From the NCBI GenBank assembly GCA_947561585.1, contig CANNZV010001600.1:62001-126000 (forward strand): a DNA stretch of 64,000 bases, written 5' to 3'. Position numbers and translations under genes: made by a program. The notes beneath the pieces are model-generated. The model saw only the letters and a list, made by a program, of their open reading frames with translations, did no database searches and was not told the origin of the DNA. The stretch comes from Caprella mutica. Lineage: Eukaryota > Arthropoda > Malacostraca > Amphipoda > Caprellidae. Positions 50,801 to 60,318 of this stretch are shown here, in pieces (position 1 is the first letter of the stretch; each line of letters begins with the position of its first letter).

Positions 50801-51814
50801 ACGTTTTAATTGACCATCCAGTGAACATTGATCAAATACGTGAAATTTCATTAGAAAGCTGTTTTTTTTACTCTCAATTAGCTTCAGCAAGTAACTAGGT
50901 ACCAAAAGAATAATGGTGATACTAAAATTTATATCTCAGCTGTTTAAACCCTTTGAGAAAGTTTTGGTGGGGATTTAGAAAGTAAATTAAGCCACATTTT
51001 GATCTCCGATGGCCCTATCATTACTATCTAGTAATCTAAGATCTACCTATAAACCAACCTTTATGAGAGAGTTGTCCTCATCGGAATACTGAGCCAGAAG
51101 CTGATGGACCTCATCAACATTCTTCACCCTATCCACCAACTCTTCTACCATCTCTGCATTGTCCCTCATCTCCTCTTTCATCTCCTCCACCTCCCTCTCT
51201 TTAAGAGTGGATAAGTGCTTCATCCGCCCATTACTCTCCTCCACTTTGAGTAAAGTACATTCATGCTCCTTGCTTTTCTGGTGAAGACAGAGTGTGTCCC
51301 TCTCGTCAGTAGAAATATTGTCCCTGTCTGCCGTGATTTGAGTCTCGTGAGCTCTGCAAAGCTCCTGTAGAAGGAAGGATGAGAACAGGTTTTACCAGAA
51401 TATATTGCACGGAACAATTGTTATATCACGAGGATTTTTAAGTTTAAAAATAACTTTTGATAATTATTTTATTTTCATTGAAAGGGCATCAACCTATATC
51501 TGATATTTGAATTTAATAAGGATTAATAAATTCAGATATCTCAATTCAATTTGGTATATTTGTTAATATAAAAATAAAGATTTAATAAAGATTAAATTAG
51601 GCGTCACCTGAATTTGTGCCAAGTAATGCCTAAGGTTGACATGATTTTCCTCCCTAGCTTTCAACTCCTCCTCTGCATGCTTCTTCTCGTCCCTTTTCTG
51701 TCTATCTTCCCTCCTTAGATCCTCCACTTCTGCCTCCAGTTTCTTAGTTTCGTCATCAAGAAGAAACCTCCCAAGCTTATTGGAGGATATTAGAGCCTCC
51801 AGTGCTTCCTCCAT
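44775..51814 (-). CDS. CCDC39: CCDC39 / FAP59, axonemal 96-nm ruler coiled-coil protein
   Basis: CCDC39 with CCDC40 forms the molecular ruler that sets the 96-nm repeat on motile axonemes and is needed to attach inner dynein arms and the nexin-dynein regulatory complex. I splice 17 coding exons: 51814-51608, 51364-51059, 50707-50486, 50226-50035, 49909-49694, 49239-49024, 48669-48502, 48283-48177, 47861-47714, 47606-47467, 47173-47092, 46724-46565, 46221-46121, 46043-45858, 45744-45569, 45175-44940, 44842-44775. Phases join throughout, giving 976 aa (human about 941). Family landmarks: ELCRAHET near residue 70, QYSDEDNSLIKDLLFKLERY, the QW motif of LLLQWEEGLAKLQ, NRYTTL-type RYTTLCNDLG, the HPELAASITLYCQQANIPPP segment and a Ser-rich tail. 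Nearly all of it is predicted coiled coil. ATG 51814 has a strong context (ACCACCATGG). Confidence 0.92.
45308..45546 (+). repeat. Dispersed repeat family A, internally deleted copy in a CCDC39 intron
   Basis: Left end CCGACACCCAATTGGTCCGA, interior CTAGTTTGTTGTACAGCA, right end GGGGTGTCGGACCATTGAAT. About 240 bp against about 440 bp for the longer copies, so the AT-rich middle is missing. It fills most of the intron between exons 45744-45569 and 45175-44940. Confidence 0.7.
49466..49640 (-). repeat. Dispersed repeat family B, truncated copy in a CCDC39 intron
   Basis: On the + strand AATTAATTTAGTA, then CTGCATCAAAACCAAAGGCC, ATATCGCTGACGTCAAAAGG and AATGCTCATGGATGCA match the reverse complement of 39151-39645. 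It shares the GTTAAAC/TAGTAAATTAATT edge but stops early at the other side, the pattern expected of a 5'-truncated retroelement. Confidence 0.6.
50317..50352 (-). other. CCDC39: Possible 36-nt phase-0 microexon of CCDC39
   Basis: Between exons 50707-50486 and 50226-50035 a 36-nt segment (TTTRRNDLSIDV) is flanked by TTTCACAG and GTATCATC and would keep the frame. It falls where vertebrate CCDC39 has an R/K-E-N-L-rich stretch. Direct joining of the neighbours is also in frame, so this may be an optional exon or nothing. Confidence 0.2.
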
Positions 51815-52217
51815 GGTGGTTGTAATCAATGCTACCTAAATCAAAATTTAATTAATGATATCCTAGTAAATATTTAATTTAATTATTAGTTTATAAATAC
51901 GTTTATATCTTATTTTAAGAATAGTGTTGATAACTAATTTCAAACTAAATTATAATGCTAAAATCTTTGTTGCACTTTCAGGAGATGAAAACTACCGGCA
52001 TATAGCGAATAAAATTCCTATCCTTTCGAAAAGTTCTAATTGAACGTACACTAATCAACCTAGTCTCGTTCTATCTAGGTAATTCACTAAAATATCTAAA
52101 TTAAATTACCTATTTCATGTTAAAATGGCGTGAAATCAAGTAAATATCAACCAAAACTTGAATATCACATCCAGCTACCCTTCACCAACCTTTGAAACAT
52201 GGAAGTTCGTGAGCGTC

Positions 52218-52222
52218 ATTGG
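52218..52222 (-). promoter_or_regulatory. Inverted CCAAT box next to the X-boxes
   Basis: ATTGG on + (CCAAT on -) directly abuts the first X-box, and CGTCA (CRE half-site) at 52213-52217 precedes it. RFX sites beside CCAAT and CRE-like elements are a known arrangement in animal promoters; here it is inferred from sequence alone. Confidence 0.4.
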
Positions 52223-52235
52223 TTACCATGGCAAC
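52222..52235. promoter_or_regulatory. X-box 1 (RFX site) GTTACCATGGCAAC
   Basis: Exact match to the RFX X-box consensus GTNRCC-N(0-3)-RGYAAC, with both half-sites intact and a 2-bp spacer. RFX factors bind such sites to activate ciliary genes in nematodes, flies and vertebrates. It is about 410 bp from the CCDC39 ATG and about 130 bp from the probable IFT57 leader donor. Confidence 0.85.
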
Positions 52236-52236
52236 C

Positions 52237-52250
52237 GTTACCATGGTAAC
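52237..52250. promoter_or_regulatory. X-box 2 (RFX site) GTTACCATGGTAAC, fully palindromic
   Basis: Second exact X-box, starting 1 bp after the first ends, and a perfect palindrome, so it has no orientation. The 15-bp centre-to-centre spacing of the two sites is about 1.5 helical turns. Confidence 0.85.
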
Positions 52251-52363
52251 CACTTGCCTGATTCTTCAAAACAAACTAGGCTACCTATCGAGAACCTGGA
52301 AGTGAACGAAGTTAAAGGGAAATTAAACGTATCCTGTCTTCTTTACAGGATAGTAAATACATC

Positions 52364-52369
52364 GTGAGT
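52364..52369 (+). other. IFT57: Probable splice donor of the IFT57 5'UTR exon
   Basis: ATC|GTGAGT is the best donor between the X-boxes and the IFT57 start, paired with the acceptor ending at 53065. It implies an intron of about 700 bp in the leader. Inferred from sequence only. Confidence 0.45.
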
Positions 52370-53065
52370 AATTACTTTTATCCATTCAAATTATAAACAT
52401 AATCAATTCTATTAATGAATAACTTAAGTTTTATTAATTGGTGAAGAGATGCAGTAGAGTTCTTGGAATTTCTGTAGTAATGAGTCACATTAGATCAATT
52501 TACCCAATAATATATTTACATTGAAATAGAATATAAATGTAGAAATGCTTAGATTATCTAGTGTAGATTATATCTAGCTTTATAGAATTTATTTAAAAAA
52601 ATCATTCATTTAAAATCATGTATCTTTTTATGCATTGCATATATCCACCAAAGAGATATGATTTCTTTAATTTTTTTAAATATAACTACCCTTTTTACTG
52701 AAAAATATCCTGTTTATTTATATATAAGACGATACATTATATTTTTTATAGGAAAAATTTAAAATGTCATTTTAAATTTAATGAATATTTTATTCAACAT
52801 TTGATAGTTTAACAAGACAAAGAAAGGTTGCTTTACTTAAATACATTGAGTCAATCAAACTATTGTATTGAAATCTTAACATTTGACACAAATATAAACT
52901 GAAGTATGTTTGGTATATGTTTTTATTTTAATGTTCCCCAATTCAAATGCTTTTAAGTAAAAAGTATTTCTGAAGTGGATTTATTTACTGCACCTGCAAT
53001 ATCTCACATAGATCACTACTACATTAACAGTTCTATACCTTTTTCTCATTTCATTTTCACCACAG

Positions 53066-56000
53066 ATGAGTGCAGCAAGAAGAGGTCAGAGTGCCGAATC
53101 CACCGCCGCCGAAGAGTTGGACGGTGGACCGGGCCTGGCGTACCTCCCGTACGTTAAAATGGAGGAACTTTTGGACAAGCTAAAGCTATTGGAGTACGAT
53201 AAGAGCTTGGTGATGGAGCATGGGGTGAAACCTGTCAACAGGCAAGTTAAACTCTTCAGAATCGTATTGAATTTTTGAACATTTGTGATTCATATATCGA
53301 TTAAAAAGTGATTCATCTACATACTTCAATGAGATACATGTTAGTATATATTCATATCAGCTTTCAAAGAACAACGGGTGGCCGCCATGTCCATTCAAAA
53401 TCGTCGGTTTTCAATCAGTTATTTGATTTGATGAAAATCCAATCGTTATTTACCTTAAATTTAAAACACACTTATAGCCTATCGTCTTTCGTCACGATCA
53501 GTATTTACCTTATTCTACAATAAGAGCTGATCTGCTGTTTATAAATTTTTCCACTTGGGAAATCTGGTAAATCGCTGTGTTTATAATTGTAACTGTGATA
53601 TTAATTGCTACCAAATTTCTTTTCAGGCATTATTTTGCAGTGCCGGGTAGTGTTGGTGAGCAGTTCTTCACTTTCGTTTCCATTGCTGTGTTTCTCATCA
53701 ACAAAACTGGTAACTCCATGGCCTTCCCACAAGAATCGGACGATCCGAACGCAATCATCACTAACATTCTAACACATCTTAGGAACCAGGTACTGCATTA
53801 AAAACGATTTAAACACTACATCAGGTTTTAGACAGAGCATCAGGTTTTAGACACTGCTTCAGGTTTTAGACACTGCATCAGGTTTTAGACACTGCATTAG
53901 GTTTCAAAAACTGTATCAGGTTTTAGATACTGTATCAAGTTTTAGATACTGTATCAAGTTTTAGATACTGTATCAAGTTTTAGACACTGTATCAGGTTTT
54001 AGACACTTCATCAAGTTTTAGACACTGTATCAGGTTTTAGACACTGTATCAGGTTTTAGACACTGTATCAGGTTCTAGACACTGAATCAGGTTTTAGACA
54101 CTGAATCAGGTTTTAGACACTTCATCAAGTTTTAGACACTGTATCAGGTTTTAGACACTGTATCAGGTTCTAGACACTTCATCAGGTTTTAGACACTGCA
54201 TCAGGTTTTAGACACTGTATCAGGTTTTAGACACTGTATCAGGTTTTAGACACTTCACCAGGTTTTAGACACTGTATCAGGTTTTAGACACTGTATCAGG
54301 TTTTAGACACTGTATCAGGTTTTAGACACTGAATCAGGTTTTAGACACTGAATCAGGTTTTAGACACTGAATCAGGTTTTAGACACTGTATCAGGTTTTA
54401 GACACTGTATCAGGTTCTAGACACTTCATCAGGTTTTAGACACTGCATCAGGTTTTAGACACTGTATCAGGTTTTAGACACTGTATCAGGTTTTAGACAC
54501 TTCACCAGGTTTTAGACACTGTATCAGGTTTTAGACACTGTATCAGGTTTTAGACACTGTATCAGGTTTTAGACACTGAATCAGGTTTTAGACACTGAAT
54601 CAGGTTTTAGACACTGAATCAGGTTTTAGACACTGTATCAGGTTTTAGACACTGAATCAGTTTTTAAAAACTGCATCAGTTTTTTGTTAATGTTTAATTA
54701 TATTTGAATATTTTAATACATTTCTTATGGACACAGTGCAAATGAATCGAAAGATTTAGTGTTCAATATGTTGAAAATATGTTCATTAAACAAAAAATAA
54801 ACTTTTTGAGAATAATCAATTATGGACTTTGCCAACATTTAAATCGCGTGTTAATAAATTGATGGTATTGATATTCCTTTGTATAACGTCAATAAATATG
54901 TATTTGTACACGTTATAAATGATTCTATTTGAGAAAAGCTATTTATCTTATAAGACTGATAACTATTTTTCAGGGTGAGAATATAGACTTTCCACCAAAT
55001 AAACTGAAGAGTGGAAGTGGGGAGCTTGTCATTTATGTTCTGGACAGATTGGCTGACTCTGCATTGATGAAAACTGCTTTTGCATGGAAGAAGTAGGTTG
55101 ATATTTATTTCAGCGTTTTCTGAATTACATGAACGACAAATTTTAGTTGTCATAATTAAGCATTATATCAATGAAATAATTATAAACCGACTTTTCTCTC
55201 TTCTGTTTGATAGCATTTTCTAAATCATATGAAACTGAAATCAATTTTCCAAAGGATCATGATATCTATCAACTTCAATACACTTTTTTAGGACGGAGTA
55301 CCCTACTGAAGCAGAAGCTGACGACCAAGAGATGGAGGACGAGGCGGAGGTGACTCTAGAGAAGGTGGAGGAAGAAATGGCAGAGATGTACGAAGAAGGG
55401 AATGATGATGAGGAGGAGAACATTATGCACCTAGATGACTTGGCAGATCTTACACAGACTATGGTTAGTTTTTAAATTCTCTGTCAAAAGGTAGATATCA
55501 CAGTACTAGGACTCTCATAGTACCAGAAAAGTAGTATTTAACGTAGGTCTGGAACTAAGCTGATCATTAGAAATTTCTTTTTGACTAATTAATTATGTTA
55601 ACACCAAGTTTCCAAGTATTTTGTGTCCGAATTCTGAGACATTATTCTATTTACTATAGATAGGCTCACAAAGTATATTATTAATAAGTTGTATTATCAA
55701 TTTTACAACAGTTGATAATTTATTTTTTAATATACAGGGTAACCAAATAGATCGGCCTGAACAAATCTTGCACTCGAATACGACTTCTGAGGAATGGAGG
55801 CTGGAGTTGGAGAGAGTGTTGCCGCAACTCAGAGTAACCGTTAAATCGGGTGAGATCTGCTGACTAATTGAAATATGTCAATATAAATCAAAATTGACAA
55901 TGAATAAATTATTAGAAAATGGTACTATATAAAAGTCATAGATTTTGAAAACTACTCTCAAGTAGCTATGTTAAAGAATTACCATACAGAGAGAAAGGTA

Positions 56001-59000
56001 TGGTAGGAAACCGAAGATTGAGAAAATACTTGATCTCCCCTCATTTCACATTTTTTATCGGGCAACATTGATTCAGTATTGTTAGAACATTGCAAAGTTA
56101 TTACAACATTGGCAAAATGTTGCCCCGAAAAACATTGCTACCTGACTATAACCCTCAATAATTCAATATGACCAAATTCAGTATTATATAAGAGTTTTAA
56201 AGTATCGATTAAAAATAAATTAGGAATAAGATTCGAAGAATATGATGGATGAAATTTTGTACGTTTCGTCAAATTTCACAAACGGCATCATTGGTTGAAG
56301 CTTGGATAGTTTATTTTAGGTGACATGACAATAACCCCCCGTGCAAAAAAAACCCCGCGGTCAAAAAAACCCCGTGCAATATACCCCCCGGACAAAAATC
56401 CCGTACAATAAACCCCCCGGACAAATACCCCCCGTACAAGAACCCCCCAAGCAAAAAACCCCCGGTCAATATAAATAGCATAATTCCTTTTGATTAATTT
56501 TCATTAATGTTTTATTAATAAATTACTATATGCTATAAATATAAAGAGATATAGTGCACCTAAGGTTAGGTTAGCGGTCCGATTGGGGGAGGGGGGGGGG
56601 GGGGGTTGCCCCCCCCCCCCCGGCCAGGTTTGATAGTGACAAAATGTATACTGTACTTATTTTTTTCTATAAAATAGGTAATTGGGTATACCTTATTTTG
56701 CAAAAAAAAATGTCATATTTTCGAAGAAAATGTAATAATTATCGGTTCGCATTGAATAATGTTTAATATATTAATAAAAATGAATTATGCTATTTATATA
56801 GACCGGAGGTTTTTTGCAACGGGGGTTTTTTGCTTGGGGGTTTTTTGTCCGGGGGGTTTATTGCACGGGGGGTTTTTGTCCGGGGGGTATTTTGCACGGG
56901 TTTTTTTTGACCGCGGGGTTTTTTTTTTGAATGGGGGGTTATTGTCCTGGAATCTTTATTTTAATATATAAATAATAATTCATCCAAGATATCTACGAAA
57001 GCGTGTACCGAGCGTGTACCGATTAAATATTATTTCATAAAGATTCATTTTGAGGAAATTTATGAATATAAGAAATGCATTAATGTTACGCTATTGAAAC
57101 TACCTATTATTTCCAAACCTGCTTAGTTTATATTGGAATTAGCACAATTAACACATGGTAACGTATGGCAATGTAGGTGTTAACAGTGCTAAACTTGCTG
57201 ACTAGTAGGCATCATAATACGAACTGTTTCTTATTTTGAAAAAAATCCATTGGAAATCAGATAAACCGAAACTAAAAAATATAAAATTACAAAATTTATG
57301 AAAATATCTCACTTTTTGGATACTCATATACTGTTAATAATTATATTTTCTTCTTTAATGTTTTTATTAACTCACAACAACAATCTTATGAGTCTACAAA
57401 AAATCTTTACCAGAGATGAACATCTCTCCTCTTTATTAGAGATGAACATCTCTCTTCTTTACTAGAGATGAACATCTCTCCTCTTAACTGGAGATGAACA
57501 TCTCTCCTCTTTACCAGAGATGAACATCTCTCCTCTTTACTGGAGATGAACATCTCTCCTCTTTACCAGAGATGAACATCTCTCCTCTTTACTGGAGATG
57601 AACATCTCTCCTCTTTACTAGAGATAAACATCCCTTTTTTTCAGATCAAAGAGACTGGAGGTCTCACGTGGATCAGATGCACGACTACAGAGGTAAAATA
57701 GACGAGTCTTTGACTTACGCGCAGAAACAGCTAGATAGTCTGCATTCGGAGATTGCGAGGAGTATCGAGAAGATAGGATCTAGGGAAAAGTACATCAATG
57801 CCGAACTGGAGCAACTGTTAACAGAGTACAGAAATTTGCAGGTAAGTGTCATTGTCTTATTTAAATCACAGTTAAAGTAAGTAAAATAAGGTTGTTTGAA
57901 TCATTGCTAACATCTAAGAATGTATTTTGTTTGCTAGACAAACGTCAGTGATGTTGTCCATGTTTCAGAGTGTGGCAGTTATTACCAATTAATCGGCTAT
58001 AAATGCCACACACTATTTACGATTATCACCTTCACAAAATTGCGGAAGATTGTGATGGGTTTTGTGATTTAAACTGATTTCTATAAGTTATGATGTTGAA
58101 TGTAAATTCGAATATAGCGAAACTGATAAAATTGTCTCCGAGCAATTATTTCATATATAATCGATGTAATATTTAAAAAATTTTTAAAGCAAGAGGTTTG
58201 TAGATGGTTTTAATGATTGAGTTTTTTAATTAACGATATTTTGCAGTAAATAAGTCCTAAATATTTGTCTGCATTTTCATACAATTACTGAGTAAGAAAA
58301 TTACAAGGTTGTAGGAAAGTGCTTTGGGAAATTTTACATCGAAGATTTTAGGTAAGAATTTATACTAATAATTTCCGTCGTGTGTTTATTTATTTGGTGA
58401 ACGGTTTACTCAAAGGGTATTAAACATGAAGAATGTTACTATGATACGCACGGGAATATATTGAAATAAAATTTAAATTTTTATGTTTTTTCTTGAATTT
58501 TTAAATACATTTTATCTATAAAATATAGTACCAGCTTATGTAGAAAATAAATAAAATATTGATATTTTTATTTCAATAAGACGGTAATAAACGGGTAATA
58601 TATCAATATTGAAGACCGGTTATTTTAACGGGAAGGTACACTAGTGAATATACTTTTTCCTCCTTCTAACTACTTTTCAGTGCCATAAAAATTGTATTCT
58701 AATTGTGTTTGTGTTTCTCGTACGTATTCATGTCTTTCAAAAAAAAAAAAAAATCTTTGACTCTGTATACGGGTTTAAAAAAAATGATGTAAAGGCTATT
58801 ATTTTATTAAATTGAATATAGGAAATGAAATAGGAAATATAACTTTGTAGAATAAAAAATCTGTGTTTTTGTACACTTGAAAGCTTATAAAATAATATTA
58901 AAATAGGTATGAATATATACAATAGGTATCAGTTTCATAATGAATACTAATATTTATTAGGTATTAATCTACCATTATCTTTTAATTCTAAAATTTATTT

Positions 59001-60175
59001 GCGGCATAATAAATTTACATGGGAAAAAGAAATCATTCTGTGAACCTAACTTTACCAATTATATCCTATATAAGTCTTTAGTCAAATCAGGAAAAGTTTT
59101 CTTTGAACACATTTAAATAGAGAATGAGACTTTTGAAGGGGGGTACTTGTATAAAACACAAATTTACCCAATATCTATACATAAACTTTATTATTATTAC
59201 GTATTATATAAGTCCTTATCTTGACTATAAATTGTGGTCATTGGGTAATATAATTGACTCCCATAATCTATTTATTGACAAACTTCGATTATTGAAAGAT
59301 CTTATTTAAAAATGGAGGGTTTAGAAAAAACAAACTTCAGTTTATGGTTACAGTATGCATAGGTATTAAAAGGTACGATCGAAATTGAAACATTTTTTAA
59401 ATCACATATGACATAGGTATGCAAAAAATTATCAAAATTCAGCCCAAAAAAGAATACAGACTATTATGTTAATAATAAAGTGTACAATATCACAGCTTTT
59501 TAAAAATGTTAACCAAGGCTAAGTATGACGTCACTGTGCAAACTATCTAGGTTCCATTAATCCTTTTATGCCGCACCTGTGTTTTCCTTTGACTAATTAC
59601 CTATTATTATTTGACTTGCTAATGACTAAACCTTATTTCAGTGTTAACATATGAAAGGAACTTGGTCTCCATATGTTTTATTGGTTCTTTAGACAATATT
59701 TTCCAATAATATTTTTTTCAAATTACTGGTGTATTTACCAGTTAAAAATATCGTTTTATCCTATTGTACCAGTAAATTTTGGTGCGCAATTTAGCAATCC
59801 ACACTTTTTGTTCGAGTCTTCAGATTTAGTATTTTTAATTGAATAATGAGGAAATATAATTGTGAACAAATATATTTTGTATGGACTGCATATTTCCTGC
59901 TTAAATTTTTTAGTCAAAATTATTAAGAAAATTTAAAAATAGAATTATTTTCATTAATTCAATAAAAAGTGATTTTTTTTCCTTTCAAAATTCTTTACTT
60001 CTTTTAAAAGTTTTTTTTCTCATGACACAGAACATGTCTGCGGAGAACAAAGAGCAGTACAAGCAAGTGTCCGGTAATTTGACGCAGAAGTCGCACGAGT
60101 TGGCCCAGATTACCGAACAGTTGGACAGAGTGAAGCATGAGATGGAGGAGAGGGGGTCTAGCATGACTGATGGAA
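53066..60175 (+). CDS. IFT57: IFT57 (HIPPI), intraflagellar transport complex B protein, 3' end beyond window
   Basis: IFT57 is a peripheral IFT-B subunit that works with IFT20 and kinesin-2 trains in building cilia. Exons are 53066-53241, 53627-53789, 54974-55092, 55292-55463, 55738-55849, 57645-57841 and 60031-60175, and all phases join. These encode 361 residues, against about 429 in human for the full protein. Residues 30-180 form the N-terminal calponin-homology-like domain, with conserved LLDKLKLLEYDK, HYFAVPGSVGEQFF, LINKTG, FPQESDDPNA, NILTHLR and DFPPNKLKSGSGE. An acidic linker follows (EEEMAEMYEEGNDDEEEN), then EEWRLELERVLPQL, DWRSHVDQM and SREKYIN of the coiled-coil half, ending at GSSMTDG. 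The last 60 or so residues should follow the satellite-filled intron. Intron 1 is GC-AG. Confidence 0.95.
53242..53626 (+). other. IFT57: GC-AG intron of IFT57
   Basis: The exon ends AACAG and the intron starts GCAAGT; it closes with TTTTCAG before GCATTATTTT. Only this junction rebuilds the conserved R-HYFA sequence (AG+G). Using the nearby GTTAAA as donor would break the frame. AG|GCAAGT is the usual context of the minor GC-donor class. Confidence 0.8.
53812..54682. repeat. Minisatellite, 19-bp unit, about 45 copies, in IFT57 intron 2
   Basis: Unit ATCAGGTTTTAGACACTGT, with variants GCATC, GAATC, TTCATCAAG, TTCACC and GTTCTAG. A block of about 12 units is duplicated (around 54178-54410 and 54411-54640). 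The array begins only some 22 bp after the splice donor at 53790. Confidence 0.95.
56057..56128. repeat. Short hairpin with CGGGCAACATT arms in IFT57 intron 5
   Basis: ATCGGGCAACATT at the left pairs with AATGTTGCCCCGA at the right around about 45 nt that contain further ACATTG/CAATGT motifs. Similar short palindromic motifs occur in the decayed repeat at 2520-3605. Possibly a mini foldback element. Confidence 0.45.
56327..56946. repeat. Foldback element with C-rich/G-rich arms, IFT57 intron 5
   Basis: The left arm (56327-56525) starts GACAATAACCCCCC and consists of degenerate CCCCCGGACAAAAA-type repeats, then CCGGTCAATATAAATAGCAT. The right arm (about 56755-56946) is its collinear reverse complement, with the same internal order of GTGC, GCGGTC, GGAC and AAGC variants, ending GGGGGGTTATTGTC. 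The 230-bp loop carries a G run and a C run back to back (56585-56621). No coding frame and no clear target duplication. Nonautonomous foldback transposon type. Confidence 0.85.
56585..56621. repeat. G-run/C-run mini-palindrome in the loop of the foldback element
   Basis: A run of about 20 G (one A interruption) is followed by TT and then 13 C. This is an extreme inverted homopolymer pair, prone to hairpins and to sequencing or assembly error. Confidence 0.8.
57405..57635. repeat. Minisatellite, 26-bp unit, about 8-9 copies, ending at the IFT57 exon 6 acceptor
   Basis: Unit AGAGATGAACATCTCTCCTC followed by TTTACT. Each copy contains the exact inverted repeat AGAGATG-AA-CATCTCT and a pyrimidine tract. 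The last, altered copy runs into CATCCCTTTTTTTCAG, the acceptor at 57644. Confidence 0.93.
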
Positions 60176-60318
60176 GTGAGTGATTCCTAGAGTGAATATA
60201 TTAAATTCAATGTGGGGAAATTGGAAAAGGGTATATACAAACTAACCTATATCACAGCAGCCGATAGCAAGTTATAAACAGGATCTTGTCAGTATGCGTC
60301 GTGTTACTCATTTTAAAT

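Larger units (their letters stand above)
51815..53065. promoter_or_regulatory. Divergent CCDC39-IFT57 promoter region
   Basis: The start codons of two ciliary genes face away from each other 1.25 kb apart. Two perfect X-boxes lie at 52222-52250. On the IFT57 side a noncoding exon probably ends at the GTGAGT donor 52364-52369 and joins the acceptor CACCACAG at 53058-53065, immediately before ATG. On the CCDC39 side TTGATTTAG just upstream of 51831 could be an acceptor for a 5'UTR intron. Transcription starts therefore probably lie close to either side of the X-boxes. Confidence 0.65.

Noticed and set aside
52158..52367. 69-codon plus-strand frame over the X-boxes
   Set aside because: Its start precedes the X-boxes and it has no protein features; better explained as promoter plus IFT57 leader.
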